Below are positions 1 through 8,054 of a stretch of DNA of 64,000 nucleotides, piece after piece. The position numbers were made by a program, and so were the translations under genes. The notes beneath the pieces are model-generated. The model had not been told where the DNA came from and searched no databases. It saw only the letters and a list, made by a program, of their open reading frames with translations. Origin of the DNA: CBDBZL01 sp965213545 (GTDB taxonomy: Bacteria > Pseudomonadota > Alphaproteobacteria > Sphingomonadales > Sphingomonadaceae); assembly GCA_965213545.1 (NCBI GenBank), contig CBDBZL010000001.1, forward strand, positions 620,001-684,000, read 5' to 3'. How positions within the stretch are numbered: the first letter of the stretch is position 1; every line of letters starts with the position of its first letter.

Positions 1-1156
1 CGTCACGCTCGGCCAGACCAAGCACCGCCAGCTCCTCGGTGGCGAGCTTGCGCAGGTCCTCGTCAGACATGGTCCACAAGCCGTCCCCCTCCTGGCAGAA
101 ATATTCCATTCCGATCGAGGCGGTGTTGGGATCTGGCAGCATGTGTTTGGACCAGGCGCGGAAGTTCTGGATGCGGCCCACCTTGACCTCGGGCGCGTGG
201 ACATAGATCCAGTTGTCGGGGAACGGGTCGGCCCGGTCCAGAATCAGCGTCACGATCAGGAAGTCGCGGTAACGCAACCGGGCCGCGGCATCGCGGATTT
301 CCTGCGGCGGGGGTGGGTCGAACGCGTCGATCAGCTCGGTCAACGCCATGCTGTTGACCACCCAATCCGCCTCGACAACACGCTTCTCGCCGTCCTCGCC
401 GACCACTTCGACGCCCGTCACCCGCATATCGTCGCGAAGAACGCGCACCGCCCTGGTGTTGCAGGTAACGCTGCCGCCGCGTTCGTTGATAAGATCGCGG
501 GTCACTTCCCACATCTGTCCGGGGCCGAGGCGAGGGTATTGGAACTCCTCGATCAGGCTGGCGGTGTCATTGGCGCCCGAAATGGCGTTCCAAACCGCCT
601 TGATAAGCGACAAGTTCTTGATCCGCTGCGCCGCCCAGTCGGCCCGGATATTCTTGGGCGGGATGCCCCAAACCTTCTCGGTATAGCTGCGGAAGAAGTG
701 CATATAGAGCCGGCCGCCGAACCGGTTCTGTACCCATTGCTCGAAACTGTCCTCAACCTTGTGCGGCTTCACCCGCCACTTCATGTAGCTCAGCAAGATA
801 CGGCCCGATTCGTAGGCGCCGATGTTGGACAGCGCGTTGAAGATGCGCAGCGGATAATCGAAGAACCGGCCGCGGTAATAGATCCGGCTCTGGCGCGAGA
901 CGGTGATGAACTCGTCCTTGAGCACCTCGTGCCACATATCCTCCACCTCGCGCACCTTGGTGAAGAAGCGGTGGCCGCCGATATCGAAGCGATAGCCCTT
1001 GTGACTTTCTGTGCGGGCGATGCCGCCCACCAGGTCGCCGCCCTCGAACACGATCGGGCGGTGATCGGGCGAACGCTTCTGAAGTTCATAGGCGGCTGTG
1101 AGCCCGGCGGGGCCACCGCCGATAATCACGACATCTTGTGTCTGGGCATCCGACAT
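1..1156 (-). CDS. NAD(P)/FAD-dependent oxidoreductase, partial
   Basis: The frame is open from an ATG at 1156 to the window edge, giving 385 residues without the C-terminus. A dinucleotide-binding GxGxxG (GGGPAG, about residues 13-18) and a downstream FEGGDLVGG segment mark an FAD-binding Rossmann fold of the amine oxidase/UDP-galactopyranose mutase-like group. A second in-frame ATG lies two codons upstream at 1162; neither has a strong ribosome site. It diverges from a family-2 glycosyltransferase, so a role in modifying a glycan or lipid precursor is likely but is inferred from context only. The substrate cannot be read from the sequence. Confidence 0.85.
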   Translation of the reverse strand, partial: MSDAQTQDVVIIGGGPAGLTAAYELQKRSPDHRPIVFEGGDLVGGIARTESHKGYRFDIGGHRFFTKVREVEDMWHEVLKDEFITVSRQSRIYYRGRFFDYPLRIFNALSNIGAYESGRILLSYMKWRVKPHKVEDSFEQWVQNRFGGRLYMHFFRSYTEKVWGIPPKNIRADWAAQRIKNLSLIKAVWNAISGANDTASLIEEFQYPRLGPGQMWEVTRDLINERGGSVTCNTRAVRVLRDDMRVTGVEVVGEDGEKRVVEADWVVNSMALTELIDAFDPPPPQEIRDAAARLRYRDFLIVTLILDRADPFPDNWIYVHAPEVKVGRIQNFRAWSKHMLPDPNTASIGMEYFCQEGDGLWTMSDEDLRKLATEELAVLGLAERD

Positions 1157-1440
1157 CAACATTTCCAATCAGCAATATAGGTAAGATCTGAGCGATCCGG
1201 GATCGCGGGCGTCGCAGCTCATCAAATGGTGCCGCTACAAGCTTGGGCAACCACCCGTTATAGCTTAGATATAAAACTGGTGTGAAATAGGCTTCAGCCT
1301 GCCTTATACCTGTCTCGTTATGGCTCAAACATCGGTAACCAAAACGCTGCTCGACAAGATCGGTTGCACCTCGACCTGATGGGGACGATGTGCGAAATCC
1401 ATCATCGTGGCGAAACGATGGACAATCATGGACCCGCTTT

Positions 1441-2352
1441 ATGAATTCGGATGACGGGACGAGCAGGTCTATCGCGGGGGCCGGAGGTGCCGGCGCGATC
1501 ATTATTCCCACCTATAACCGACCCCGCCAGCTCACCCAGTGCCTGGCAGATCTCAACCGGCTCGATGGCGCACCCTGGCCAATTATCGTGGTCGATGATG
1601 GCAGCGCGCAGCCGCTCGATGCCGTCTGCGCCCCTTATGCCAATGTCACGCTGATCAGGCAGGACAATGCGGGTCCCGGTGCGGCGCGCAATGCCGGCGC
1701 GAAAGCGGCCGAGACGTTCGACCAATTGCTGTTCATCGATGATGATTGCCGCCCCCGGCCGGACTGGGCGAGCAAGCTGGTCGCGGCCCAGGGCGATATG
1801 CCGGGCCGGCTGGTCGGCGGGCGGGTCACCAATGCGCTGCCGGACAATGCGTTTTCTGCCGCGAGCCAGTCGCTGCTGACCTTCCTTTATGACTATTACC
1901 AGGCGCATGGCAGCGACATGACGTTCTTCACCACCAACAACATGTGTGTTCGGCGAACCGATTTCCTTGCCGCGGGTGGCTTCGATGCCGGGTTTGCCTT
2001 CGCCTCCGAAGACCGCGACTTCAGCCTGCGCTGGGCCGCGCGCGGTGGTGAGCTGACCTATAGGCATGATGCGGTGGTGGAACATGCGCATGACCTATCG
2101 TTCGCATCGTTCTGGAAACAGCACAGCAGCTATGGTCGCGGCGCTCGCAAGCTCCATCTAACGCTGGACGAGCGGACCGAGGCGCGCCCCCGGCCCGAGG
2201 GGCTGGGCTTCTATTTCGGAATGCTCACCCAGCCCTTTCGTGGTGGCGGCCGCCAGCCCTTCGCCGAAGCATTCCTGGTCGGGCTCAGCCAGGTGGCGAT
2301 GCTCACAGGCTATGCTTCCGCGATCAGAGACGAGCGCAAGACCGGCCGGTGA
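1441..2352 (+). CDS. Glycosyltransferase family 2
   Basis: This 303-residue protein has a GT-A fold signature: IIIPTYNRP near residue 20, VVDDGS near 53, an NxGPGAARNxG segment and FIDDDC, the metal-binding DxD region, near 98. An ED (SEDRDFS) around residue 180 is a plausible catalytic base. Such enzymes move a sugar from an activated nucleotide donor at the cytoplasmic membrane. A GTG at 1390 would add 17 residues; ATG at 1441 was chosen because the domain begins directly after it. Its stop overlaps the start of the next membrane-protein gene (TGATG), so the two are translationally coupled. Confidence 0.85.
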   Translation: MNSDDGTSRSIAGAGGAGAIIIPTYNRPRQLTQCLADLNRLDGAPWPIIVVDDGSAQPLDAVCAPYANVTLIRQDNAGPGAARNAGAKAAETFDQLLFIDDDCRPRPDWASKLVAAQGDMPGRLVGGRVTNALPDNAFSAASQSLLTFLYDYYQAHGSDMTFFTTNNMCVRRTDFLAAGGFDAGFAFASEDRDFSLRWAARGGELTYRHDAVVEHAHDLSFASFWKQHSSYGRGARKLHLTLDERTEARPRPEGLGFYFGMLTQPFRGGGRQPFAEAFLVGLSQVAMLTGYASAIRDERKTGR

Positions 2353-3869
2353 TGCTGGGCAGGGTTCGCCAGGCTGCCATCGACTGGCGAATGCGCGAGC
2401 CGCTTCCAGCCGGCGGCAATTACCTCAACGCGTCGGGGCTTGGCCTAGCGTTGCTTGCCGCGATCGTGCTGTGCTGGCCCATGCTGCTGGTCGACGGTCC
2501 GCTCTATTATGCCGATACGCTGGCCTACCTGCATCATGGCGAAAAGATCGTCGGGGCTGCAATGGAGCGGCTTTCCCCGGCCCCCGCTCTCGATCCCACG
2601 ACCAGTGCGATGGCGGCGCAGGCGGGTGGCTCGGGTGCAGCGGATGGGGCGAAGCTGCGTTCGATACCTTATTCGCTCTATGCCTACCTCACTGCGATGA
2701 CCCCTGCCGGCTTGTGGATCACCTGCGTATTGCAGGCAGCGGCAGTGCTATGGACCTTCCTCGTCCTCGTGCCGAGGCTTGAAGGTCGAATGATCCGCCG
2801 CGCGGCGATCGGCTTTGCTGGCGTTGCGGGTCTCACCAGCCTGCCGTGGTTCGTCTCCTACGCCATGCCCGACATTCTGGGCGCCATTCTGCCGGTGTTT
2901 TACATTGCCGTGCTCGGACGGACCGACAAGCTGGCCTGGTGGCAGACCACCGCGCTCGTCATCTTAGCCACCGGCGCGGTGCTCTCGCATTACGGCCACC
3001 TGCCGCTCGCCGGCGCGCTGGCTCTGCTGGTGATCGGCTGGCGCTGGTTCGAGCGCTCGCTGAAACCCATGACGATCGTGCTGTGTCTGCTGCCGGTCCT
3101 GCTGGCGGCGCTCGCCAATTACGGGGCCGGAAGGATCAGCACCGGCGAAGACAGCATCGCTCCCAAGCGCCTGCCGATCCTGCTCGCGCGTTCGCTCGAG
3201 GACGGTCCCGCAAGGTGGTATCTGGAAGATGCCTGTCCCACCGCCACCTATGCCATTTGCGATTTGTTCGAGACCATGCCGAACAACATCGGCTCCTTCC
3301 TCTGGGCAGAAGACGGCTATGGCAAGGCAACCGATGCCCAGGTCGAAGCGATCAGGCGTGAGGAGAACACCATCCTTCTCGAGGCCTTCCGTCGCTATCC
3401 CGTCACTCAGGCGCGCGCGCTATTGGGGAATGCTGCATTGCAGACGGTGGCCGTGGGGACCGGCGAGATGTGGACCTTGCCACCCGGCACCCCACCATTC
3501 GACATTGGTGAAGTGGAGCTTGGCGAAGAAGTGATCGATCGCCCGGCACTGCGCATTTTCGATATCGTCATACCACTGGCGACAGGACTTGCCTTTCTTG
3601 CGCTGATCCTCGCCTGGTGGCGCGGTCTGCTGGAGCGCGATCAGTTTCTGGCGTTGGCGGTGACCTTCGCCGCGCTGGCCATCAATGCGGCAATCTTCGG
3701 CGGCCTGTCCGCACCCGTCGATCGCTACCAGTCGCGCCTCGTCTGGCTGCTGCCCGCGCTGCTGACCGTCTACGCCACCCGCTGGCCGAACCCCAGGCCG
3801 CACACACCCGCACCGCACCCGCCCGATCGCAAAGCTGACGCACCGTCGGCGGGAGCGGGGGCGCGCTAG
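2352..3869 (+). CDS. Polytopic membrane protein, glycan-associated hypothetical
   Basis: This 505-residue protein has roughly nine or ten hydrophobic segments, the first near residues 30-48 (LGLALLAAIVLCWPMLLV) and the last near the C-terminus. A periplasmic-type stretch in the middle carries ARWYLEDACPTATYAICDLF, a Cys-containing motif. The architecture (many membrane spans with one soluble loop after an early acidic YYAD motif) resembles GT-C-type membrane transferases, but I do not recognise a family. It shares a TGATG overlap with the upstream glycosyltransferase, which places it in the same process. GTG at 2349 is an alternative start adding one residue. Confidence 0.75.
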   Translation: MLGRVRQAAIDWRMREPLPAGGNYLNASGLGLALLAAIVLCWPMLLVDGPLYYADTLAYLHHGEKIVGAAMERLSPAPALDPTTSAMAAQAGGSGAADGAKLRSIPYSLYAYLTAMTPAGLWITCVLQAAAVLWTFLVLVPRLEGRMIRRAAIGFAGVAGLTSLPWFVSYAMPDILGAILPVFYIAVLGRTDKLAWWQTTALVILATGAVLSHYGHLPLAGALALLVIGWRWFERSLKPMTIVLCLLPVLLAALANYGAGRISTGEDSIAPKRLPILLARSLEDGPARWYLEDACPTATYAICDLFETMPNNIGSFLWAEDGYGKATDAQVEAIRREENTILLEAFRRYPVTQARALLGNAALQTVAVGTGEMWTLPPGTPPFDIGEVELGEEVIDRPALRIFDIVIPLATGLAFLALILAWWRGLLERDQFLALAVTFAALAINAAIFGGLSAPVDRYQSRLVWLLPALLTVYATRWPNPRPHTPAPHPPDRKADAPSAGAGAR

Positions 3870-3897
3870 TCCGAGCGGATACGGGCAAGCTGGACTA

Positions 3898-3987
<90 letters not shown>

Positions 3988-4163
3988 GCGAGGGCCCTTT
4001 CGGGCGCATGGACCATTCACCGTCGGTCGGGAGGCGCGCGGTTAGCCGACGCGGCGGCCTTTGCCAAGCCTTGCGCGCAAACCTCGAACGCCCGCACGCA
4101 AGTTGCTCACGCGAACCCGGCAAAGGCCCGGCGCACCGGTGGGGGACACCGCCCGCCGCCACC

Positions 4164-4192
4164 TTGTCTCGCCCGCGCTGCCCTTCTATATC
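4164..4192 (+). promoter_or_regulatory. Candidate hspQ promoter, near-leaderless
   Basis: TTGTCT at 4164-4169 and TATATC at 4187-4192 are 17 bases apart, a good -35/-10 arrangement. The hspQ ATG lies only 11 bases after the -10 box with no Shine-Dalgarno sequence, so the transcript would be nearly leaderless. Whether sigma-70 or a heat-shock sigma factor uses it cannot be told from sequence. Confidence 0.4.
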
Positions 4193-4202
4193 GCCGGGCA
4201 TA

Positions 4203-4583
4203 ATGGACCGCTCAGAATTTTTCTCGCCACAAGCCGGTCGCCGGATCGACACGCCCCGCCATGCCGAGGCGCGCTTTTCCATCGGTGAGGTCGTTCGGCA
4301 TCGGATGTTCGACTTTCGCGGGGTCATTTTTGATATCGACCCGGTGTTCGCCAATTCGGAGGAATGGTACGAGTCAATTCCCGCCGAGCAACGGCCGAGC
4401 AAGGACCAGCCCTTCTATCATCTGCTCGCCGAGAACGAGGATTCGTCCTATGTCGCCTATGTCAGCCAGCAGAACCTGCTGGTGGATGACGATGGTGGGC
4501 CGGTCGACCATCCCGGTGTGGCGCAGCTGTTCGATGATTTCGCCGCCGGCAAATACCGACTGCGCCGTGACCTGACGCACTAG
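4203..4583 (+). CDS. hspQ: HspQ/YccV heat-shock, hemimethylated-DNA-binding protein
   Basis: This 126-residue protein matches the HspQ family: FSIGEVVRHRMFDFRGVIFDIDP, then a P(F/W)YHLL core and a YVSQQNLL segment corresponding to the family's YLAExxL. In enterobacteria HspQ is a heat-induced factor that stimulates Lon protease and was first described as binding hemimethylated DNA. The ATG at 4203 leaves about 25 residues before the domain and has no ribosome site; see the promoter entry. It stands alone between a tRNA and a convergent ABC permease. Confidence 0.9.
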   Translation: MDRSEFFSPQAGRRIDTPRHAEARFSIGEVVRHRMFDFRGVIFDIDPVFANSEEWYESIPAEQRPSKDQPFYHLLAENEDSSYVAYVSQQNLLVDDDGGPVDHPGVAQLFDDFAAGKYRLRRDLTH

Positions 4584-4611
4584 ATCACGGGGAACGCTCG
4601 CGGCGCGCGGC

Positions 4612-5544
4612 CTAGTTCTTGAGCTTCCACCCGCTTTTCAGCAGCTTGTAGGATAGTATCGCGAGCACAAGGTTCAGCACGCCGACCCCGATGGCGGCAC
4701 CCAATAGCGCTTCATTGGTATCGCCGATATCGCTTCGCCCCAGGAAGCCGAAGCGGAACCCTGAGATCATGTAGAAGAACGGGTTGGCCCGGCTGATCGC
4801 CTGAAAGATGGGCGAGAGGTTGCTGATGACGTAGAAGGTGCCCGACAACAGCGATAGCGGCGCGACGACAAAATTGGTGATCGCGGCATTATGGTCGAAC
4901 TTCTCGCCCCAGATACTGGCGAGTAGGCCGAGTAGGGCGAGCATGGTCGCGCCCATCAAGCCGAACCATATGATCGCCCATGGATGCGCGGCGGTCAGCG
5001 CCACGCCGGGCCATAGCCACATCGCCAGTGCAACCGCCGATCCCACCAGCACGGCGCGCGTGATGGCGGCGGCGATGATACCGGCCATCAGCTCGGCTTC
5101 GGACAGCGGCGGCATGAGGAAATCGATGATTGTGCCCTGGATCTTGCCCACCAGAAGCGAGAAACTGGAATTGGCGAAGGCGTTCTGCATCATCCCCATC
5201 ATGATGAGCCCGGGTGCAACGAAGGTTCCGAAACCAACACCCAGCACTTCGCGACCCGATCGGCCGAGCGCGACGTCGAAGATGATGAGGAACAGCAGCG
5301 TGGTGACCGCAGGCGCCCAGATCGTTTGCAGCTGGATCTTGAGAAAGCGGCGCACCTCCTTAATATAAAGGCTCCACAAGCCGATACGGTTCAGCCCTTT
5401 CAACTGCGGCTCGCCCATGGGCACGAATTTGCGCGGCGCGTCAATTTTCGCCAAGCTGCCGGGCGTTGCAGCCTGGGCGTTGTGGGGAGCGGGTCCAGGG
5501 TTGGGCATGCGTTGTTGCAGCGCGTGGCGGGCTTGATCGGCCAT
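4612..5544 (-). CDS. ABC-2 type transporter permease
   Basis: This 310-residue protein has six membrane segments in the ABC-2 permease arrangement, from IWAPAVTTLLFLIIFDVALG through GVLNLVLAILSYKLLKSG at the C-terminus. These permeases form the channel of exporters for polysaccharides, lipids or drugs together with a separate ATPase; no ATPase gene is adjacent, so the substrate is unknown. The N-terminal 50 residues are polar and cytoplasmic. ATG at 5544 was chosen; a longer frame runs to 5685 but would overlap gcrA, which starts divergently at 5621. Confidence 0.85.
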   Translation of the reverse strand: MADQARHALQQRMPNPGPAPHNAQAATPGSLAKIDAPRKFVPMGEPQLKGLNRIGLWSLYIKEVRRFLKIQLQTIWAPAVTTLLFLIIFDVALGRSGREVLGVGFGTFVAPGLIMMGMMQNAFANSSFSLLVGKIQGTIIDFLMPPLSEAELMAGIIAAAITRAVLVGSAVALAMWLWPGVALTAAHPWAIIWFGLMGATMLALLGLLASIWGEKFDHNAAITNFVVAPLSLLSGTFYVISNLSPIFQAISRANPFFYMISGFRFGFLGRSDIGDTNEALLGAAIGVGVLNLVLAILSYKLLKSGWKLKN

Positions 5545-5620
5545 TGTGTGGCGCCTATCGGCCGCCGGCTGCGCTGGCAAGTATGCCGCCGAGACGATCC
5601 GGCAATTGAGCAAGGAACGA

Positions 5621-6292
5621 ATGTCGATGAGTTGGACCGAGGAACGGATCGCCACCCTTACCAAGATGTGGGAGACAGGCGCCACCGCCAGTCAGATCGC
5701 CGAGGAACTGGGCGGGGTCTCGCGCAATGCGGTGATTGGCAAGGCGCATCGACTGGGGCTCAAGGCGCGCCCGTCCCCGGTCAAGGCGAACGAGAAGAAA
5801 CCGGTGCAGGAAACGACTAAGAGCGAGCCTGCCGCCGCGCCGGCATCGGCACCGCCACCTGCCCCGCCTGTTGCCGAAGACGCACCGGCAAAGTCCGAGG
5901 CGCAATCGCCCGCCGATCCCACGCCTGAGGAACCCGTCGTCGAGGCGAAGGAGACGCCGCGGGTCGTTTCGGTCGGGCCCGGAGGTTTCCTGCGGCAGGG
6001 GCCTGGCGACCAGCAGCCTCCCATTCCGCCCGCTCCGCCGCGTCGGCTGGTACCGGCCAAGCCCAGTTCGGACATTGCCGGAAAGACCGGTCTGCTCGAC
6101 CTGTCCGACCGCGTATGCCGCTGGCCGATGGGTCACCCGGGCGAGCCGGACTTCCATTTCTGCGGGGGCAAGGTCAACCCCGGCTTCCCCTATTGCGTCG
6201 ACCATTGCGGCCGAGCGTATCAGGCACAGCTGCCCCGCGGTGCGCGGCGCCCCCCACCCCCGCTGCTGTTCGGCGGTCCGCGCGTGCGGTGA
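5621..6292 (+). CDS. gcrA: GcrA cell cycle regulator
   Basis: This 223-residue protein starts with the GcrA signature: MSWTEERIATLTKMW, then a helix-turn-helix GVSRNAVIGKAHRLGL around residues 27-42. A Pro/Ala-rich linker follows, and the C-terminal domain has VCRWP, FCGG and YCVDHC. In Caulobacter GcrA binds sigma-70 holoenzyme and activates promoters carrying CcrM-methylated GANTC sites, pairing with CtrA to time the cell cycle. An AAGGA sits 4 bases before the ATG at 5621; ATG at 5627 restores the conserved N-terminus at a 10-base spacing. A strong terminator follows. Confidence 0.95.
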   Translation: MSMSWTEERIATLTKMWETGATASQIAEELGGVSRNAVIGKAHRLGLKARPSPVKANEKKPVQETTKSEPAAAPASAPPPAPPVAEDAPAKSEAQSPADPTPEEPVVEAKETPRVVSVGPGGFLRQGPGDQQPPIPPAPPRRLVPAKPSSDIAGKTGLLDLSDRVCRWPMGHPGEPDFHFCGGKVNPGFPYCVDHCGRAYQAQLPRGARRPPPPLLFGGPRVR

Positions 6293-6340
6293 CGTGAGGC
6301 TCGGCCACGCGGTCGCCCAACAGTGATCGTGCCGGAAATG

Positions 6341-6377
6341 AAAGGGGGCGCGGACCTTCTGGTCTTGCGCCCCTTTT
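6341..6377. terminator. Bidirectional terminator between gcrA and PEP-CTERM gene
   Basis: AAAGGGG-GCGC and GCGCCCCTTT form a stem of about 10 bp around a 15-base loop, with A and T runs at either end. It lies between two convergent genes and can serve both. Confidence 0.8.
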
Positions 6378-6397
6378 CAAATTGAGGAAGTGTGAGT

Positions 6398-7234
6398 TCA
6401 GGCGAGTGCGAGCCGCGCGCTCTCGTCGTGCCGGCGACGCCGGATCGCGCTGCCGACAAAGCCGAAGCCAAGCAGCATCAGGGCCCAGGTCGAAGGCTCG
6501 GGGATGGCTTGCGTTGGCGAAAGCTCGAGCAGCTTGATCTGCGTTGCCAAGGCCGAACCGCCAGGACGATCGCCTGCTGCCCAGCTCTGGGTGATCGAGC
6601 CGGCAAGCGAGAAGTCGCCTTGCGCCACGCCTTCGAACAGGCGGATCGCGGTCTGACCATTGCTAGCCGAGAAGCCTGCCAGGATCTGCCCGGTGGTCAT
6701 CGAATCATTATAAACTAGGTCGGAATAGGTGATGCCGTTAGCGCCGCGGCTGCCTTCGGTGCGGACACGAAATTCGAACGCATTGACCAGCCCCAGCGAC
6801 GTGCGCGCATCCGAGGCGAGAACATCATTGCCGAACGTGTAGGTGATGATGTTGCCGGTCCGCGTTACCGAGAAGGGCAGCGCTGCATTATTGCCGAAGT
6901 CGGCGGTGCTGAATGCGGCGGGGGAAACATTGGTAAGAGCCTGGGTAACGCCGGTTCCTACATCGACAATCGGACGGCCGGTGATGCCATTGGGTAGGTA
7001 GTGCGCACGGCGCTGCATGGACTGGCGCAACTGGCCGACCGAGCGTTCGAGTGGGGCAAGCGCCGAACCATTGACAACCGGCTGCCCGCGCGTCGTATCG
7101 AGATAGCCGCCCGGCCCTTCGAAATCAACATCGACGCCCGTCGTTCCGATGTCGTTATAGGTCAGCGTGACGACGGCGTGCGCAGGCACGGCCAGAGTGG
7201 CAAGCGCAACGGCAAGTACGGAAATCCGGATCAT
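6398..7234 (-). CDS. PEP-CTERM sorting domain protein
   Basis: This 278-residue protein has a signal peptide (ISVLAVALATLAVPAHA) and, at residues about 250-273, the motif PEPSTWALMLLGFGF followed by an IRRRRH basic tail. This is the PEP-CTERM signal cut by an archaeosortase/exosortase (EpsH/Xrt) in exopolysaccharide-forming bacteria. The body is a beta-rich domain without a recognised fold. No exosortase or polysaccharide locus is adjacent; the sorting enzyme must be elsewhere. The domain body may be an extracellular matrix or surface protein, but nothing in the sequence identifies its ligand. Confidence 0.85.
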   Translation of the reverse strand: MIRISVLAVALATLAVPAHAVVTLTYNDIGTTGVDVDFEGPGGYLDTTRGQPVVNGSALAPLERSVGQLRQSMQRRAHYLPNGITGRPIVDVGTGVTQALTNVSPAAFSTADFGNNAALPFSVTRTGNIITYTFGNDVLASDARTSLGLVNAFEFRVRTEGSRGANGITYSDLVYNDSMTTGQILAGFSASNGQTAIRLFEGVAQGDFSLAGSITQSWAAGDRPGGSALATQIKLLELSPTQAIPEPSTWALMLLGFGFVGSAIRRRRHDESARLALA

Positions 7235-7499
7235 ATCGTCCCCCCCTTTTTAGTCAGGACGAACAGTACGATCTCACTCACCCGCTACAATTGCGACATT
7301 GTTACTGTCACAAACCAGCGCAGCTTTTAGCGAATTGTTTACCCATCAATTCGGGGGCTCATTGGTGAGGGTCGAAGCATTTGTTGCGAACTTCCCCTGA
7401 AGAAACGGTCACCGATGCCTTTAAGCCGTTGGCACACGTCGCCGATAGCCGTTAGACAGGTTCCAAACCCCGTGCCGGAAAACTTCCAGAAAGATCGCG

Positions 7500-8012
7500 A
7501 TGTCCATCACCCTTCATACCGCCCTCGTTCCCTCGATGCTGCAGATGCTGGGTGCCGTCCGCGCCTGGCTCGACAGGCCGGAGGTCCTAGACCACGACGA
7601 ACGCGCGCTTCTGGAAACGCGGCTTGCACCCGACATGCACCCCTTCGCCTATCAGGTGAGGAGCATCGCCACGCATTCGAAGGGTGCCTTCGAAGGTGCC
7701 AAGTCGGGCGTGTTCGCTCCCGATATGTCCGAGCCGCCGCAAAGCCTTGCTGGCTTGCGCGAGCAACTGGACAGCGCGACCCGCTACATGAGGGCGCTCG
7801 ACGAGGACGAGGTCGAAAAGCTGCGCGGCCAGGACATGCGCTTCGAGATCGGCGGACACACCATGCCGTTCGCCACCGAGGACTTCCTGCTCAGCATGAG
7901 CCAGCCCAACTTCTATTTCCACACCACCACCAGCTACGCCATCTTGCGCATGCTGGGCGTTCCCGTCGGGAAACGCGACTTCATGGGTAAGGTCAGGGTG
8001 AAGCAATCCTGA
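7500..8012 (+). CDS. DUF1993 family protein
   Basis: This 170-residue protein matches the DUF1993 pattern: an N-terminal helix LVPSMLQMLGAVRAWLDR, a mid segment LAPDMHPFAYQV, then FATEDFLLSMSQPNFYFHTTTSYAILRMLGVPVGKRDF at the C-terminus. The family is four-helical, DinB-like in fold, and has no established function. It is monocistronic and convergent with the (p)ppGpp enzyme gene 42 bases downstream. The ATG at 7500 has only a weak GA-rich region before it. Confidence 0.85.
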   Translation: MSITLHTALVPSMLQMLGAVRAWLDRPEVLDHDERALLETRLAPDMHPFAYQVRSIATHSKGAFEGAKSGVFAPDMSEPPQSLAGLREQLDSATRYMRALDEDEVEKLRGQDMRFEIGGHTMPFATEDFLLSMSQPNFYFHTTTSYAILRMLGVPVGKRDFMGKVRVKQS

Positions 8013-8054
8013 CTTTGGCGCGGCCGGCAAATCCGTAAAATCCGCGGCTGAACC

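Noticed and set aside
143..1180. Plus-strand frame of 345 codons at the left edge
   Set aside because: The minus strand encodes a recognisable FAD oxidoreductase over the same bases.
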